Source: Clostridia bacterium
GTDB lineage: Bacteria > UBA6262 > WVXT01
Direction of reading: 5' to 3'
Assembly: GCA_009619095.1 (NCBI GenBank)
Contig: WJOT01000040.1
Coordinates: forward strand, 1-39,651
DNA: 39,651 nt
The notes beneath the pieces were generated by a model. It saw only the letters and a program-made list of their open reading frames with translations. It was not told the DNA's origin and ran no database searches. This document shows positions 29,332 through 38,196 of this stretch, one piece after another. The translations under genes and the position numbers were made by a program. Within the stretch, counting starts at the first letter, position 1, and each line of letters begins with the position of its first letter.

Positions 29332-31051
29332 TTTCTGAATTGTCCAATTTTTCACTGATTATTTCGCCAATAGTAGTTTCCGGGATTTCCTGTTCAATAT
29401 ACTTTTCCACCTCCGCTTTTTCCTGTGCTTTGACATACTCCTTAATGCTCAAATCGATTATCATCTGCTGGGAATCGACTTTAATAATTTTTGTCCAGAC
29501 TTTATCTCCCACCTTTAAAACCTCTTTTATATCTTTAACTTTCTCCTTACCCGCCTGGGAAATATGAATTAGCCCTTTGATGTCCGGTTCCAATTCTACA
29601 AAAGCTCCAAAATTGGTGAGATGAACGACTTTCCCCTGAACATTGCTCCCCACAAAATACTTCTCATACGGGTTTTTCGATTTCTGTTTCAATCCCAGAG
29701 ATATTTTCTCAGCCTCAACTTTTATATCCAGAACCACTGCTTCCACTTGGTCGCCCACCTTGAGCACCTGTCCAGGATGTCTCAGTCTCTTTGTCCAGTA
29801 AATATCTGAAACATGAATCATCCCTTCAATACCCTCTTCTAATTTGACAAAAGCACCAAAAGGTGCCAGATGGGTAATAGTTCCGGTGAGTCTTGTCCCC
29901 GATGGATACTTTTCTTTTGCCTGAGCCCAGGGATTGGGTTGTATCTGTTTCAGTCCAATAGATAATTTCCTGTTTTTTTCATTTATATTGAGTACTCTAA
30001 CTTTGACCATGTCTCCTACTTTCAATACTTCGCGGGGATGCCTTATTTTCTCCGTCCAGGACATCTCGGAGACGTGAATCAAGCCTTCTACTCCGGGTTC
30101 CAGTTCAACAAAGGCACCATAAGGAAGAAGGCCAGTTACCCTTCCCGTGGGAGTTGAATCAACAGGGTATTTTTCTCGAATATTTTCCCAGGGATGAGGC
30201 TCTAACTGTTTCAATCCCAATGAAATCTGTTCTTTCTCCCGGTTGAAAGCGAGAACTTTGACGTCCAACTGTTCGCCAACTTTCAAAACATCCTCCACCT
30301 TCTCCAGGCGCCCCCAGGTTATATCGCCTATGTGGAGGAGTCCATCTATTCCACCCAGGTCAATAAATGCACCAAACTTGGTGATATTCTTTACACTACC
30401 TTTTAATACGTCTCCTATATTTATTCTGTTTAACAGTTCTTCTCTCTTTTTCTTTACCTCATCCTCAATTACTAATCTCCAGGAGACGACGATATTCCTC
30501 TTTGGTTTGAATTCGATTACTCTTAAAGGTACCACCTGGCCAATAACGCTATCCAGATCCTTTACTGGAGGATAACCAACTTGAGAGGCAGGCATAAAAG
30601 CCTCAGCAAGCCCCTTTCCTTCCTCCAGAATAGAATCAGGGCCTCCCAGATCCACCATCATACCCCCTTTAATCTTTTTGACTATTTTACCAAGTATTTC
30701 CCTCTGTGTGGTGTAAGCATCGCGAATTCTATCCCAGGTCTTTGCAACCTCCGCCTTCTTCAAGGAGATAAGAGGTCGTCCAAAGGTATCTTCTCTTTTT
30801 TCCAGAAAGACTTCGATTTTATCGCCAACTTTTACCTTTAATTTCCCGGAAGGAGTGGTTACATCCTCTTTCTTGAGAACTCCCTCAGTCTTCAAGCCCA
30901 CATCGACCAATAAAGATTCGCCTTTTATCTGGACAACCTTTCCGGTAACGACTTTCCCTTCCTTGATTTTGTCAAAGTCGTCTAATAACTCTTCCATCTT
31001 AGAGCCAGCTTTAGATTTATGGTAATTTTTCTCTTTTTGTGTATCCATCAT
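29321..31051 (-). CDS. rpsA: 30S ribosomal protein S1
   Basis: 576-aa protein with six S1 (OB-fold) domains in tandem, each opening with a G.V.....GAFV.L type strand: near residues 34, 117, 210, 295, 382 and 467 (for example GSVKNITKFGAFIDLGGIDGLLHIGDI and GRVTGLLPYGAFVELEPGVEGLIHVSEM). It binds mRNA on the small ribosomal subunit to aid initiation. Six domains match the full-length form of diderms. ATG 31051 lies inside the end of ispH and uses GGAG from the inserted hairpin element as ribosome-binding site. IspH-RpsA adjacency or fusion is known in several bacterial lineages. Confidence 0.96.
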   Translation of the reverse strand: MMDTQKEKNYHKSKAGSKMEELLDDFDKIKEGKVVTGKVVQIKGESLLVDVGLKTEGVLKKEDVTTPSGKLKVKVGDKIEVFLEKREDTFGRPLISLKKAEVAKTWDRIRDAYTTQREILGKIVKKIKGGMMVDLGGPDSILEEGKGLAEAFMPASQVGYPPVKDLDSVIGQVVPLRVIEFKPKRNIVVSWRLVIEDEVKKKREELLNRINIGDVLKGSVKNITKFGAFIDLGGIDGLLHIGDITWGRLEKVEDVLKVGEQLDVKVLAFNREKEQISLGLKQLEPHPWENIREKYPVDSTPTGRVTGLLPYGAFVELEPGVEGLIHVSEMSWTEKIRHPREVLKVGDMVKVRVLNINEKNRKLSIGLKQIQPNPWAQAKEKYPSGTRLTGTITHLAPFGAFVKLEEGIEGMIHVSDIYWTKRLRHPGQVLKVGDQVEAVVLDIKVEAEKISLGLKQKSKNPYEKYFVGSNVQGKVVHLTNFGAFVELEPDIKGLIHISQAGKEKVKDIKEVLKVGDKVWTKIIKVDSQQMIIDLSIKEYVKAQEKAEVEKYIEQEIPETTIGEIISEKLDNSENEE

Positions 31052-31922
31052 CTAAACGCTCCGATAAATCGGAGCTACTCCTAAACAAGCTTTTAATTAC
31101 ACTTTTAATTATCCAATCAGGAGTGGAAGTGCCTGAAGTTATTCCTACTACTCCTTTTTTATTAAACCAACCGGATCTCAATTTCTCTGGCAATTCTATA
31201 TGGTAAGTACGGGCAACCTTCTTACAGATGTTGTAAAGTCTGGTAGTATTGGCACTATTTTTACCACCAATTACAATCATGAGATTTGCCTTTTCCGCTA
31301 ATCTCTTTGCCTCCTTTTGGCGTTGGGAAGTCTCTTTACAAATAGTGTTATGAATTTTGAACCGTTTGTTCTTTATCTTTAATCTTCTCACAATCTTCTC
31401 GAAGCTTTCCACCGACTGTGTAGTCTGGCTGATGACTCCTATTTTTTTGCTTGTGTTAATCTTTCCCACATCTCCAGGAGTCTCCACCACAGAAGCTTCA
31501 CCATTGGCAAAAGAAAGCAATGAAATTACTTCAGGATGAGACTTCTGCCCAACTATTACTACATGGTAGCCTTTCTCATGTAAGCTCTTTGCCAACAATT
31601 GAGCCCGTTTAACGAACGGACAGGTAGCATCTATCAACTTAAGTCGCGTTTTCTCTATTTTCTTCAAGATAGATTGAGGTAACCCATGAGAGGGCACAAT
31701 GAGAGTTCCCGTCTTAATCTGGTTTAGGCTGGAGATAACTTTTACTCCCAGCCTTTCCAAGCGCTTGACTTCCTGAGGATTATGAATTAGTGGCCCTAAA
31801 GTATAGACCGGGGTAGCGACAGTCCCCTTCTTATTATCTCTTGTTGGTATACTTTGCGCCAAAGAGATAGCCCTTCTTACTCCCGAACAAAACCCCATTT
31901 TCTTAGCAAAAATAAGTCGCAT
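31017..31922 (-). CDS. ispH: 4-hydroxy-3-methylbut-2-enyl diphosphate reductase
   Basis: Last enzyme of the MEP isoprenoid pathway, an iron-sulfur reductase producing IPP and DMAPP. 301 aa, normal for the short form. The three [4Fe-4S] Cys are present: Cys12 (KKMGFCSGV), Cys101 (IDATCPFVKR) and Cys195 (HNTICKETSQRQ). VPSHGLP, GQKSHPEV and VGITSGTSTPDWII are also intact. The C-terminus after VIKSLF is extended by the hairpin element and overlaps the rpsA start by 35 bases. The gene is part of the same-strand block plsC-ispH-rpsA. Confidence 0.96.
   Translation of the reverse strand: MRLIFAKKMGFCSGVRRAISLAQSIPTRDNKKGTVATPVYTLGPLIHNPQEVKRLERLGVKVISSLNQIKTGTLIVPSHGLPQSILKKIEKTRLKLIDATCPFVKRAQLLAKSLHEKGYHVVIVGQKSHPEVISLLSFANGEASVVETPGDVGKINTSKKIGVISQTTQSVESFEKIVRRLKIKNKRFKIHNTICKETSQRQKEAKRLAEKANLMIVIGGKNSANTTRLYNICKKVARTYHIELPEKLRSGWFNKKGVVGITSGTSTPDWIIKSVIKSLFRSSSDLSERLDDGYTKREKLP
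31054..31081 (-). repeat. Hairpin element at the ispH/rpsA junction
   Basis: Minus-strand copy of the element at 8717-8746, differing at one loop base (GATTTATC for GATTCATC) over 28 bases. It encodes SSSDLSERL near the C-terminus of IspH and supplies GGAGCG seven bases before the rpsA start. Confidence 0.8.
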
Positions 31923-31946
31923 CTCTTAAATTCCAAATTTCCAATT

Positions 31947-32555
31947 TCATATTCCATATCGGTACTGTTCTTCTCGGTCTAACTTTATTATTCCTTCCAT
32001 TATTTTGTGGGCGAAATTGCGGTAGCGGGATTTTTCATTTTCCCCTCTTTGGTCCGTTTCGAAATATATAGGTGAGCCAAAGCGTACAGTTACTCTGGGA
32101 AAAACTTTTATCCTGTGAGTATTCACAACCAAGGTAGGAACGACAGGAAACTTGGTCTTGTGCGCTATCCAGGCAATCCCGGGTTGAGGAGATCTCAAGC
32201 GCCCTCCCTTTCCCCGACCACCTTCAGGGAAGACCACCAGGATTTTCCCCCTATTCAAAATTCTAAGTGCCTTTCTGAAGGCAGCTATGTCTATTTTTCC
32301 TCTATCTACAGGAAAAGTGTGTATCATTTTGAGGACCGTTCCGAAAATCGGGAACCGGAACAGTTGTCTTTTTGCCATAAAGTAGACCTGGTATCTATCA
32401 ATTGCTGCACCTACCAGAGGAGGGTCCCAATAACTGGCATGGTTGGGAGCAATAATAGCTCCTCCTTGGGGAATATTTCTCCTTCCTTCAATTCGAAAAC
32501 GGAAAAGGAGTTTGCCTGTCAACCAAATTAGCCAATAACCTAAAATATACAACAT
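31947..32555 (-). CDS. plsC: 1-acyl-sn-glycerol-3-phosphate acyltransferase
   Basis: Acylates lysophosphatidic acid to phosphatidic acid at the inner membrane. 202 aa. The acyltransferase motifs are present: NHASYWDPP (HX4D catalytic pair), VDRGK, FPEGGRGKGG and PVVPTLVV. The N-terminal hydrophobic segment (LYILGYWLIWLTGKLLF) anchors it. ATG 32555 is preferred since GAGAGG precedes it; an upstream TTG at 32588 would add residues translated from a GTGACAGGTAC repeat. It lies between cmk and ispH, a conserved arrangement in several bacterial lineages. Confidence 0.94.
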   Translation of the reverse strand: MLYILGYWLIWLTGKLLFRFRIEGRRNIPQGGAIIAPNHASYWDPPLVGAAIDRYQVYFMAKRQLFRFPIFGTVLKMIHTFPVDRGKIDIAAFRKALRILNRGKILVVFPEGGRGKGGRLRSPQPGIAWIAHKTKFPVVPTLVVNTHRIKVFPRVTVRFGSPIYFETDQRGENEKSRYRNFAHKIMEGIIKLDREEQYRYGI

Positions 32556-32575
32556 AATATACCTCTCATAAAAAA

Positions 32576-32586
32576 GTGACAGGTAC
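32576..32586. repeat. Single GTGACAGGTAC repeat between cmk and plsC
   Basis: The same 11 bases occur twice at the aroF/tyrA junction (35434-35484). Here the unit lies just outside the plsC ribosome-binding site. Confidence 0.6.
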
Positions 32587-32591
32587 AATAT

Positions 32592-33257
32592 TTATTGGAT
32601 TCTTTTCAGAATAAATTCCACTACTTCTTTCTTACTCATATCTGTAGAGTCTATGACTACAGCATCAGGAGCTATCTTCAAGGGAGCTACTCCTCTGGTG
32701 CGGTCCCGCTTGTCTCGAGAGCGAATCGCCTTTTCCAGTTCAGCGAGCTGCCCTTCCTCCCCTTTCACTTTCAGTTCTCTATACTTCCTCAAAGCCCTCT
32801 CCTTAATGGACGCATCCAGGTAGAATTTATAATCTGCCCTGGGAAAGACTACAGTGCCTATATCCCTGCCTTCCACTACAATTCCCCCTGAAGAACCCAT
32901 TCTCCTCTGAATTTTCATGAGCTGTTCCCTCACCTCAGGGACTGTAGCTAAAATGCTCGCTCCTTCGGCCAGCCTTTTGCCCCTTATCTTATTGGTGATA
33001 TCTTTTCCGTCTAAATAGACCCTTACCATTCCAGCTCTATTCTTTAATTCTATTTTGGTATTTCTTACCATCTTAATTAACTTTTCTTTAGCCTTTAAAT
33101 CTATCTTTTCTCTAAATGCCTTCCAGCTTATTGCTCTATACATCGCCCCGGTATCAATATAGTTATAACCCAACTTTCTACTGACAATTTTGGCAATTGA
33201 GGTTTTCCCTGCTCCTGCTGGTCCATCGATAGTAATAACGGCTCTTTTCTTCACCAA
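32592..33257 (-). CDS. cmk: Cytidylate kinase
   Basis: Phosphorylates CMP and dCMP with ATP for nucleic-acid precursors. 221 aa, usual length. P-loop GPAGAGKTS at residues 12-20, YIDTGAMYRA, GRDIGTVVFPRADYKFYLDA and RDKRDRTRGVAPLK are all in place. The start is TTG 33257 or the adjacent GTG 33254, both preceded by GGTGGAAA; no ATG is available in frame. aroA ends 13 bases upstream. The aroA-cmk pairing is common in bacteria. Confidence 0.95.
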   Translation of the reverse strand: MVKKRAVITIDGPAGAGKTSIAKIVSRKLGYNYIDTGAMYRAISWKAFREKIDLKAKEKLIKMVRNTKIELKNRAGMVRVYLDGKDITNKIRGKRLAEGASILATVPEVREQLMKIQRRMGSSGGIVVEGRDIGTVVFPRADYKFYLDASIKERALRKYRELKVKGEEGQLAELEKAIRSRDKRDRTRGVAPLKIAPDAVVIDSTDMSKKEVVEFILKRIQ

Positions 33258-33270
33258 ATTTCCACCATGT

Positions 33271-34557
33271 CTATTCTACCATTCTATTCAAAGCATCCAT
33301 AAAGTGAGGGAAGGAGGTATCAATGCAGGCCACATCATTTATGGTAGTCTCACCATCAGCAATCAGTCCGCCAATGGTTAGTGCCATGGCCATACGGTGA
33401 TCACTAAAACTATTAACCGAACTACCTGCCAATCTCTTCCCTCCGGAAATCACCATTCCGTCTTCTTTTTCCTTTATCGAGGCTCCCATTTTAGAAAGTT
33501 CGGAAACCACATTGCCTATGCGATCACTTTCTTTTACTCTCAATTCCTGAGCATTGCTGATTTCAGTTACGCCTTCTGCTTGAGTTGCAGCCACAGCCAA
33601 CACAGGGATCTCGTCTATAATTCTGGGAATCAACGCTCCCCCTATATTAGTACCTCTCAGGTTGCTACTTTTCACAATAAGATCGGCTACCGGCTCTCCA
33701 CAAAGTTCATGGACATCCTCAATTACAATGTCAGCTCCCATCTTTTTAAGGATATCTATGACGCCGGTCCGCGTGGGATTAATTCCCACTCCCTTTATCC
33801 TGATTTCGGAATTCTTTAAAAGAAGACAGGTAATGATAAAGAACGCTGCTGAAGAGATATCCCCGGGAATGGTAATCGCTCTTGCCTCTAATTCCGAGAC
33901 TCCTTCTATGAATATAGCCGTTCCTTTGATTTCTATAGGTCCATTTAAATATTTTAACATCCGTTCCGTATGGTCTCTCGATGGTGAAGACTCAGTAAGA
34001 CTCGTCCTCCCTTTAGCATATAGTCCAGCTAAAAGAACACAGGATTTCACCTGGGCACTGGCAACAGGAGAATGGTAATCGATGGGATGTAATTTCTGCC
34101 CCACAATGGTTATCGGTGGATGGTTGTCGTCAGGGCTACTTATCTTTGCTCCCATCTCCCTCAGGGGAAGGATAATTCTTTTCATGGGTCTCCTCTGGAG
34201 ATACTCATCACCAGTAATCGTGGAGGAGAAATCCTGTCCGGCAAGAATTCCACTGAGAAGTCTCATAGTAGTTCCCGAATTGCCGACATCTATAATCTCT
34301 TTGGCCGAAGTCAATCCCTTCAATCCTTGCCCATGAATAGTCAATTCTCCCTGAGAGTGGTCTTCTATTTCTATCCCCAGTTTAAGGAAAGCGTTTAATG
34401 TGTTTCGGCAGTCAGCACAATCTGAAAATTCTTTGACCCTAGTTTTTCCCTGGGCGATACTACCCAGCATAATAGCCCGGTGAGAAATAGATTTGTCTCC
34501 GGGAAGAGAAATCTCTCCCTTAATTCTCTTTTTTCTCTCCACTCCTATATTTTTCAT
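33271..34557 (-). CDS. aroA: 3-phosphoshikimate 1-carboxyvinyltransferase (EPSP synthase)
   Basis: Sixth step of the shikimate pathway, joining PEP and shikimate-3-phosphate. 428 aa, full length. LPGDKSISHRAIML (residues ~19-32) is the conserved substrate loop; DVGNSGTTMRLLSGILAGQ, GDEYLQRRPMKRI, SPVASAQVKSCVLLAGLYA, RVKESDRIGNVVSEL and SFSDHRMAMALTIGGL are the other signature blocks. It starts two bases after the tyrA stop, so the two genes are tightly coupled. Confidence 0.97.
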   Translation of the reverse strand: MKNIGVERKKRIKGEISLPGDKSISHRAIMLGSIAQGKTRVKEFSDCADCRNTLNAFLKLGIEIEDHSQGELTIHGQGLKGLTSAKEIIDVGNSGTTMRLLSGILAGQDFSSTITGDEYLQRRPMKRIILPLREMGAKISSPDDNHPPITIVGQKLHPIDYHSPVASAQVKSCVLLAGLYAKGRTSLTESSPSRDHTERMLKYLNGPIEIKGTAIFIEGVSELEARAITIPGDISSAAFFIITCLLLKNSEIRIKGVGINPTRTGVIDILKKMGADIVIEDVHELCGEPVADLIVKSSNLRGTNIGGALIPRIIDEIPVLAVAATQAEGVTEISNAQELRVKESDRIGNVVSELSKMGASIKEKEDGMVISGGKRLAGSSVNSFSDHRMAMALTIGGLIADGETTINDVACIDTSFPHFMDALNRMVE

Positions 34558-34559
34558 AT

Positions 34560-35459
34560 TTACGACCCGATTAATTTTCTCCTCGCCAGTCTACCTTTAT
34601 GAAACAAATCTTGAATTTCTCTCTTCCTTTTCTTTTCAATCGACTTCTTGAATTTTTCTAGATGTTTTATCATTACGTTGATACTTTCTGAAATCGCTTT
34701 ATTATTAGACAGACAGATGTCTATCCACATTTCAGGATTGCTGGCTGCAATTCTGGTCATATCGGAGATACTTCCCGCGATGGCTCTGCTCGCTCGAGGG
34801 TCTTCCTTACAAACTCTGCCCATCAGATTAGCCAATATGGACGCCAGCACATGGGGTAAGTGGCTTGTATAAGCTACGAGATAGTCATGTTCCTCAGGTT
34901 TAAGCAAAATGATTCTCGCTCCCATCCTCTTCCAAAGGTCTCTAATTACTTTAGCTGCTTTCCGGCCATTTCTATCTGCTGGAGTCAGAACACAGGTGGT
35001 GCCTGAGAAGATATCGGCCCTGGCGTTTCTGACACCTTGCTTCTCTGAACCCGCCATTGGGTGACCACCGATGAAAGAGACCTTTGGCCTTCTTCCCCTG
35101 CCAGAAGATTTTGAGAGAATCTCATGGACTTTCTTAACTACCTTTTCCTTTGTGCTCCCTACATCAGTTATAATGCAGCCCTCTTTTAAATGAGGTAATA
35201 TTCTCTTAACGATGAGAGGAATTTTGCCTACAGGCGCGGCAACCATAACTATGTCTGAATCTTTAACCCCTCGTGCAAAATCCGTAGTGTAGCTATCGAT
35301 AGCGCCCAGTCTTTTCGCCTCTTTTAACTTATGGATATGACGACCGATTCCTACCACTTCCCCAACGAGTCTCTTCTTTTTTAGAGCTAAACCGAAAGAG
35401 CCTCCAATCAAACCCACGCCAATTATACTCACCTTAAAAGGTGACAGGTACTTTTTCAT
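34560..35459 (-). CDS. tyrA: Prephenate dehydrogenase
   Basis: NAD-dependent oxidative decarboxylation of prephenate (or arogenate) towards tyrosine. 299 aa. VSIIGVGLIGGSFGLALKKK is the Rossmann start, followed by MVAAPVGKIPLIVKRILPHL, ITDVGSTKEKVV, FIGGHPMAGSEKQGVRNA and AYTSHLPHVLASIL. ATG 35459 gives the N-terminus MKKYLSPFK, which is encoded by a tandem GTGACAGGTAC-containing repeat. No proper ribosome-binding site precedes it. GTG 35432, which removes the repeat-derived residues, is an alternative start. The gene follows aroF by about 30 bases. Confidence 0.93.
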   Translation of the reverse strand: MKKYLSPFKVSIIGVGLIGGSFGLALKKKRLVGEVVGIGRHIHKLKEAKRLGAIDSYTTDFARGVKDSDIVMVAAPVGKIPLIVKRILPHLKEGCIITDVGSTKEKVVKKVHEILSKSSGRGRRPKVSFIGGHPMAGSEKQGVRNARADIFSGTTCVLTPADRNGRKAAKVIRDLWKRMGARIILLKPEEHDYLVAYTSHLPHVLASILANLMGRVCKEDPRASRAIAGSISDMTRIAASNPEMWIDICLSNNKAISESINVMIKHLEKFKKSIEKKRKREIQDLFHKGRLARRKLIGS

Positions 35460-35484
35460 TTTAAAAGGTGACAGGTACTTTTTT
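35434..35484. repeat. Tandem 27-bp repeat at the aroF/tyrA junction
   Basis: TTAAAAGGTGACAGGTACTT begins at 35434 and again at 35461, a 27-bp period equal to nine codons. On the minus strand each unit encodes KKYLSPFK, and the first one downstream of ATG 35459 forms the TyrA N-terminus. A third, single unit core is at 32576-32586. Confidence 0.85.
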
Positions 35485-35491
35485 CTTTTTC

Positions 35492-36505
35492 TTATAAATT
35501 TCTGCCCATCACACGGGCAAGTTTTTTTAGTTCCTGTATTAAGCTGGCAAAATTTTCTGGCAGGAGAGACTGTTTTCCGTCGGATAGAGCGTGTTCCGGG
35601 TCGGAATGTACTTCGATAATCAGACCATCGGCCCCACAAGCAATTGCTGCTTTGGACATCGAACACACAAAATCACGCACGCCAGTCCCGTGCGAGGGGT
35701 CTACAATTACTGGCAGATGGCTCCAGGCTTTTATAGCCGGAATTGCGTTTAAATCTAAGGTAAACCTGGTAGCGCTTTCGAAAGTTCTAATCCCTCGTTC
35801 GCAGAGAATCACGTTTGAATTTCCATTGGAAACAATGTATTCAGCAGACATCAACCACTCTTCGATTGTTGTAGCTATACCTCGCTTAAGTAGTATTGGC
35901 TTTTTACTTTTGCCAGCTTCTTTCAAAAGCTCGAAATTCTGAACATTGCGAGCTCCAATCTGAATGATGTCTGCATAGCGGGAAACCAGCTCTACCTGTT
36001 GGATATTCATAGCCTCGGTAACTACCAACAGTCCAGTTGCCTTTTTGGCCTTGGCTAAATACTTTAGTCCCCTCTCCCCCAATCCTTGAAAAGAATAGGG
36101 AGAAGTTCTCGGTTTGAAAGCCCCCCCACGAAGAACCTTTGCTCCTGCCTTCTTCACGCTACTGGCAATAGAGAGAAGGAGGTCTTCCTTCTCCACCGAG
36201 CAGGGTCCTGCCATAACCACTATATCTTTTCCACCTATAGTAACATCACCAATCTTAACTATCGTATCTTCTTTCTTAAATTCCCTGCTAACCAGCTTGT
36301 AAGGTTTAGAAATGGGAGTGATCAACTCCACAGTAAAGAACCCTTCAAACACCTCTCTGGCAGCTATAGCATTCTCACCAATCACTCCAATTACTGTTCT
36401 CTCAGCACCCCTGGAAATGTGGGCTCGAAATCCCAACTCTTCTATCTTCTTAACCAGCTCTTCAATTCCTTGCTCTGTGGTTCCTGGCTTCAGTGTTAAG
36501 AACAT
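35492..36505 (-). CDS. aroF: DAHP synthase (type I-beta) with N-terminal regulatory domain
   Basis: First step of aromatic amino-acid synthesis, condensing PEP and erythrose-4-phosphate. 337 aa. Residues 1-70 form the ferredoxin-like regulatory domain ([32 protein letters not shown]) found in Thermotoga and Bacillus enzymes. The barrel has [66 protein letters not shown] and [17 protein letters not shown] 36505 is a usual start for this form. Allosteric control by Tyr or Phe through the N-terminal domain is known for the family. Confidence 0.97.
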   Translation of the reverse strand: MFLTLKPGTTEQGIEELVKKIEELGFRAHISRGAERTVIGVIGENAIAAREVFEGFFTVELITPISKPYKLVSREFKKEDTIVKIGDVTIGGKDIVVMAGPCSVEKEDLLLSIASSVKKAGAKVLRGGAFKPRTSPYSFQGLGERGLKYLAKAKKATGLLVVTEAMNIQQVELVSRYADIIQIGARNVQNFELLKEAGKSKKPILLKRGIATTIEEWLMSAEYIVSNGNSNVILCERGIRTFESATRFTLDLNAIPAIKAWSHLPVIVDPSHGTGVRDFVCSMSKAAIACGADGLIIEVHSDPEHALSDGKQSLLPENFASLIQELKKLARVMGRNL

Positions 36506-36534
36506 TTATCCATAACCTGGTTTACAAAACCCAC

Positions 36535-36552
36535 CAAAATCGGTAGATTTTG
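36535..36552. repeat. Hairpin downstream of tnpB, possible element end
   Basis: CAAAATC-GGTA-GATTTTG is a perfect 7-bp hairpin between tnpB and aroF; an AAATGGTTAATCATTT palindrome lies at about 36577. One of them may mark the right end of the IS607-like element. Confidence 0.4.
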
Positions 36553-36609
36553 AAGGACGCCTTTCTTCGCCCTATTAAATGGTTAATCATTTAAGCACCT
36601 CTCGACCAG

Positions 36610-37884
36610 TTATAAAGAGACGTCTTTGCCTAAAGGATTCCCACCTTTACAGCAGGGATTGCCATTCAACTCTTTTAGGTTGAACAGTCTGCCCTGAGAC
36701 GCTGTGAGCGTGGCTTTATAATTATCCCTCAGCATTCTCCATAAAGCCCATGAGTGAATTCGTTTTGTCCTATCTCCAGCACGGTCAAGGATTAACTCCT
36801 TCAGGGGCTTAGATGGGTACTTATAGAGGGATAACTTCTCATTGAAACCTAATCCACGTCTTGCTATGACATAAGAAGCAGACTCATGTATTGAGAGGTT
36901 GTACATCTTCTGATATTTAAGTTTGCCTATAACCGAGGTAAATGCAGGATTGACTTTTCTGTACATAATTGCATTTTCAATACTTTTGTGTTCAAGTAGT
37001 GTAAGTAGTTTCTTCCATACAAATGTTGATTTTACTCTGTTAAATTTCCTGCCTTGATTCTCAAATTCTTTCTTGAATTTCAGGTTCTCAAATACTATTG
37101 CCTTGTTATCTCTTAAGGCATGGTTGATAATCTGTTTAACAATGCAGTTTATCTCGTAATTCCTTTTTCTGGTAGAGGCAAAGAACATCCGGTTATTGAG
37201 GATAGTGAAAGATTTAATTAAATTACCATCAGACCTTATTTCAGAGATAGCTACTCTATCAGGATTTACATCGACTCCTATGCTTCCATTTGAGAAGTCT
37301 ATTTTGGGTTCTGGATTTGGTGTTTCATAATCAACGGTGACTCTATAGTGGGTAGGGTCTTTTTTAGTTAAACGAACATTATAAGGTTCTCTTGAATAGA
37401 ATAATGATAACAAGTTTTCTTTAAATTTAGCAGGCATAAATAATTTATATTCTTCAAATCTTCTATGACCAATAGTTACCCTTATATAGAAGTCTCCATT
37501 TTTGTTTAGCAATCTAATATTCGGGTTTTGCTTCTTGGTGATATCTCCTCTTGAGTATATTTGGTTGTCCCTTTTGTTTCTCCATTCCTCTTTTGATATC
37601 TGCCCCTTTATTAATCTGTTCCAATTTCCCCTTCCGCTGAATATAACCTTCTTATTTTCCACTCTCCTGAATAAAGCCTGTGCTGCTAAAGTTGCATCGC
37701 TTATCTGCCGCGTATTTAAACAAGGATAGCTAGCCTTTGCCTGATTGCGGACATCATTAAATTTTAAGTTATCCTTTTGAAACCGACAAAAACAGAAACG
37801 GTAGCAGGAACTCCAATCTGCGACTAATCTATCCAAGCACTCAAAGTTGACGCTATATATTTCACCATGTATGATTTTTCTCAT
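36610..37884 (-). CDS. tnpB: TnpB-like RNA-guided nuclease relative, zinc finger absent
   Basis: 424-aa TnpB/IS1341-type protein. RuvC-I is GVDVNPDR (Asp205) and RuvC-II is IVFENLKF (Glu266). In place of the usual CxxC zinc ribbon there is VNPAFTSVIGKLKYQKMYNLS, followed by HESASYVIARRGLGF, where the RuvC-III Asp is expected; His333 stands there. This looks like the zinc-less branch of TnpB proteins that read VNPAYTS..G followed by VIARR. Nuclease activity is therefore uncertain. ATG 37884 overlaps the stop of the decayed resolvase gene. It lies in the same direction as the flanking hisC and aroF genes. Confidence 0.85.
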   Translation of the reverse strand: MRKIIHGEIYSVNFECLDRLVADWSSCYRFCFCRFQKDNLKFNDVRNQAKASYPCLNTRQISDATLAAQALFRRVENKKVIFSGRGNWNRLIKGQISKEEWRNKRDNQIYSRGDITKKQNPNIRLLNKNGDFYIRVTIGHRRFEEYKLFMPAKFKENLLSLFYSREPYNVRLTKKDPTHYRVTVDYETPNPEPKIDFSNGSIGVDVNPDRVAISEIRSDGNLIKSFTILNNRMFFASTRKRNYEINCIVKQIINHALRDNKAIVFENLKFKKEFENQGRKFNRVKSTFVWKKLLTLLEHKSIENAIMYRKVNPAFTSVIGKLKYQKMYNLSIHESASYVIARRGLGFNEKLSLYKYPSKPLKELILDRAGDRTKRIHSWALWRMLRDNYKATLTASQGRLFNLKELNGNPCCKGGNPLGKDVSL

Positions 37885-38118
37885 AACCCTAATTTTCCCT
37901 TGAGGCTCCTTCTTTCGCCACGCTTACCATATAAGCGGGCACTAAAGGAAGTTATTAAAACAAGTATGTCGTCAACCAACTCCTTATTCTCTTAATTTCT
38001 TAACTTGCCTATTTAAATTATCCTCTTGTTTTCTTGTGGAAACTCTTGCATAAAAGCATGTTTCACCATTTACCACCACATATTCCCGGGTCAACTTCAT
38101 AACCACTAATTTCTTCAT
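37881..38118 (-). pseudogene. Collapsed IS607-type serine resolvase (tnpA)
   Basis: From ATG 38118 the frame reads MKLTREYVVVNGETCFYARVS then TRKQEDNLNRQVKKLRE and stops at TAA 37984. In the next frame the C-terminal end of the same family follows at once: ELVDDILVLITSFSARLYGKR, ending TGA, which overlaps the tnpB start. YARVSTRKQ...NLNRQ is the serine-recombinase active-site block. About 90-100 central residues and the N-terminal HTH are missing, so the enzyme cannot work. It identifies the element as IS607-like. Confidence 0.85.
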
Positions 38119-38196
38119 AACTCAGCCCCATATATAATATGCCTGCCCGTGCCTGGCACGAGCCACGGCCAGGGATCGCAAATTATTCTCAAAATG

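Larger units (their letters stand above)
36530..38160 (-). mobile_element. Degenerate IS607-like element between hisC and aroF
   Basis: Consists of the broken serine resolvase and tnpB. The ends are approximate; hairpins CAAAATC/GATTTTG on the right and CGTGCC/GGCACG near 38150 on the left are candidates. It interrupts the aromatic biosynthesis block without changing gene direction. Confidence 0.65.

Noticed and set aside
34560-35666. TyrA starting at 35666
   Set aside because: The first 69 codons lie in the end of aroF and in the repeat, without dehydrogenase similarity; the Rossmann motif begins just after ATG 35459.
36610-37884. Cas12-type CRISPR effector
   Set aside because: Size, the resolvase remnant beside it and the absence of repeats or cas genes point to an IS607 tnpB.
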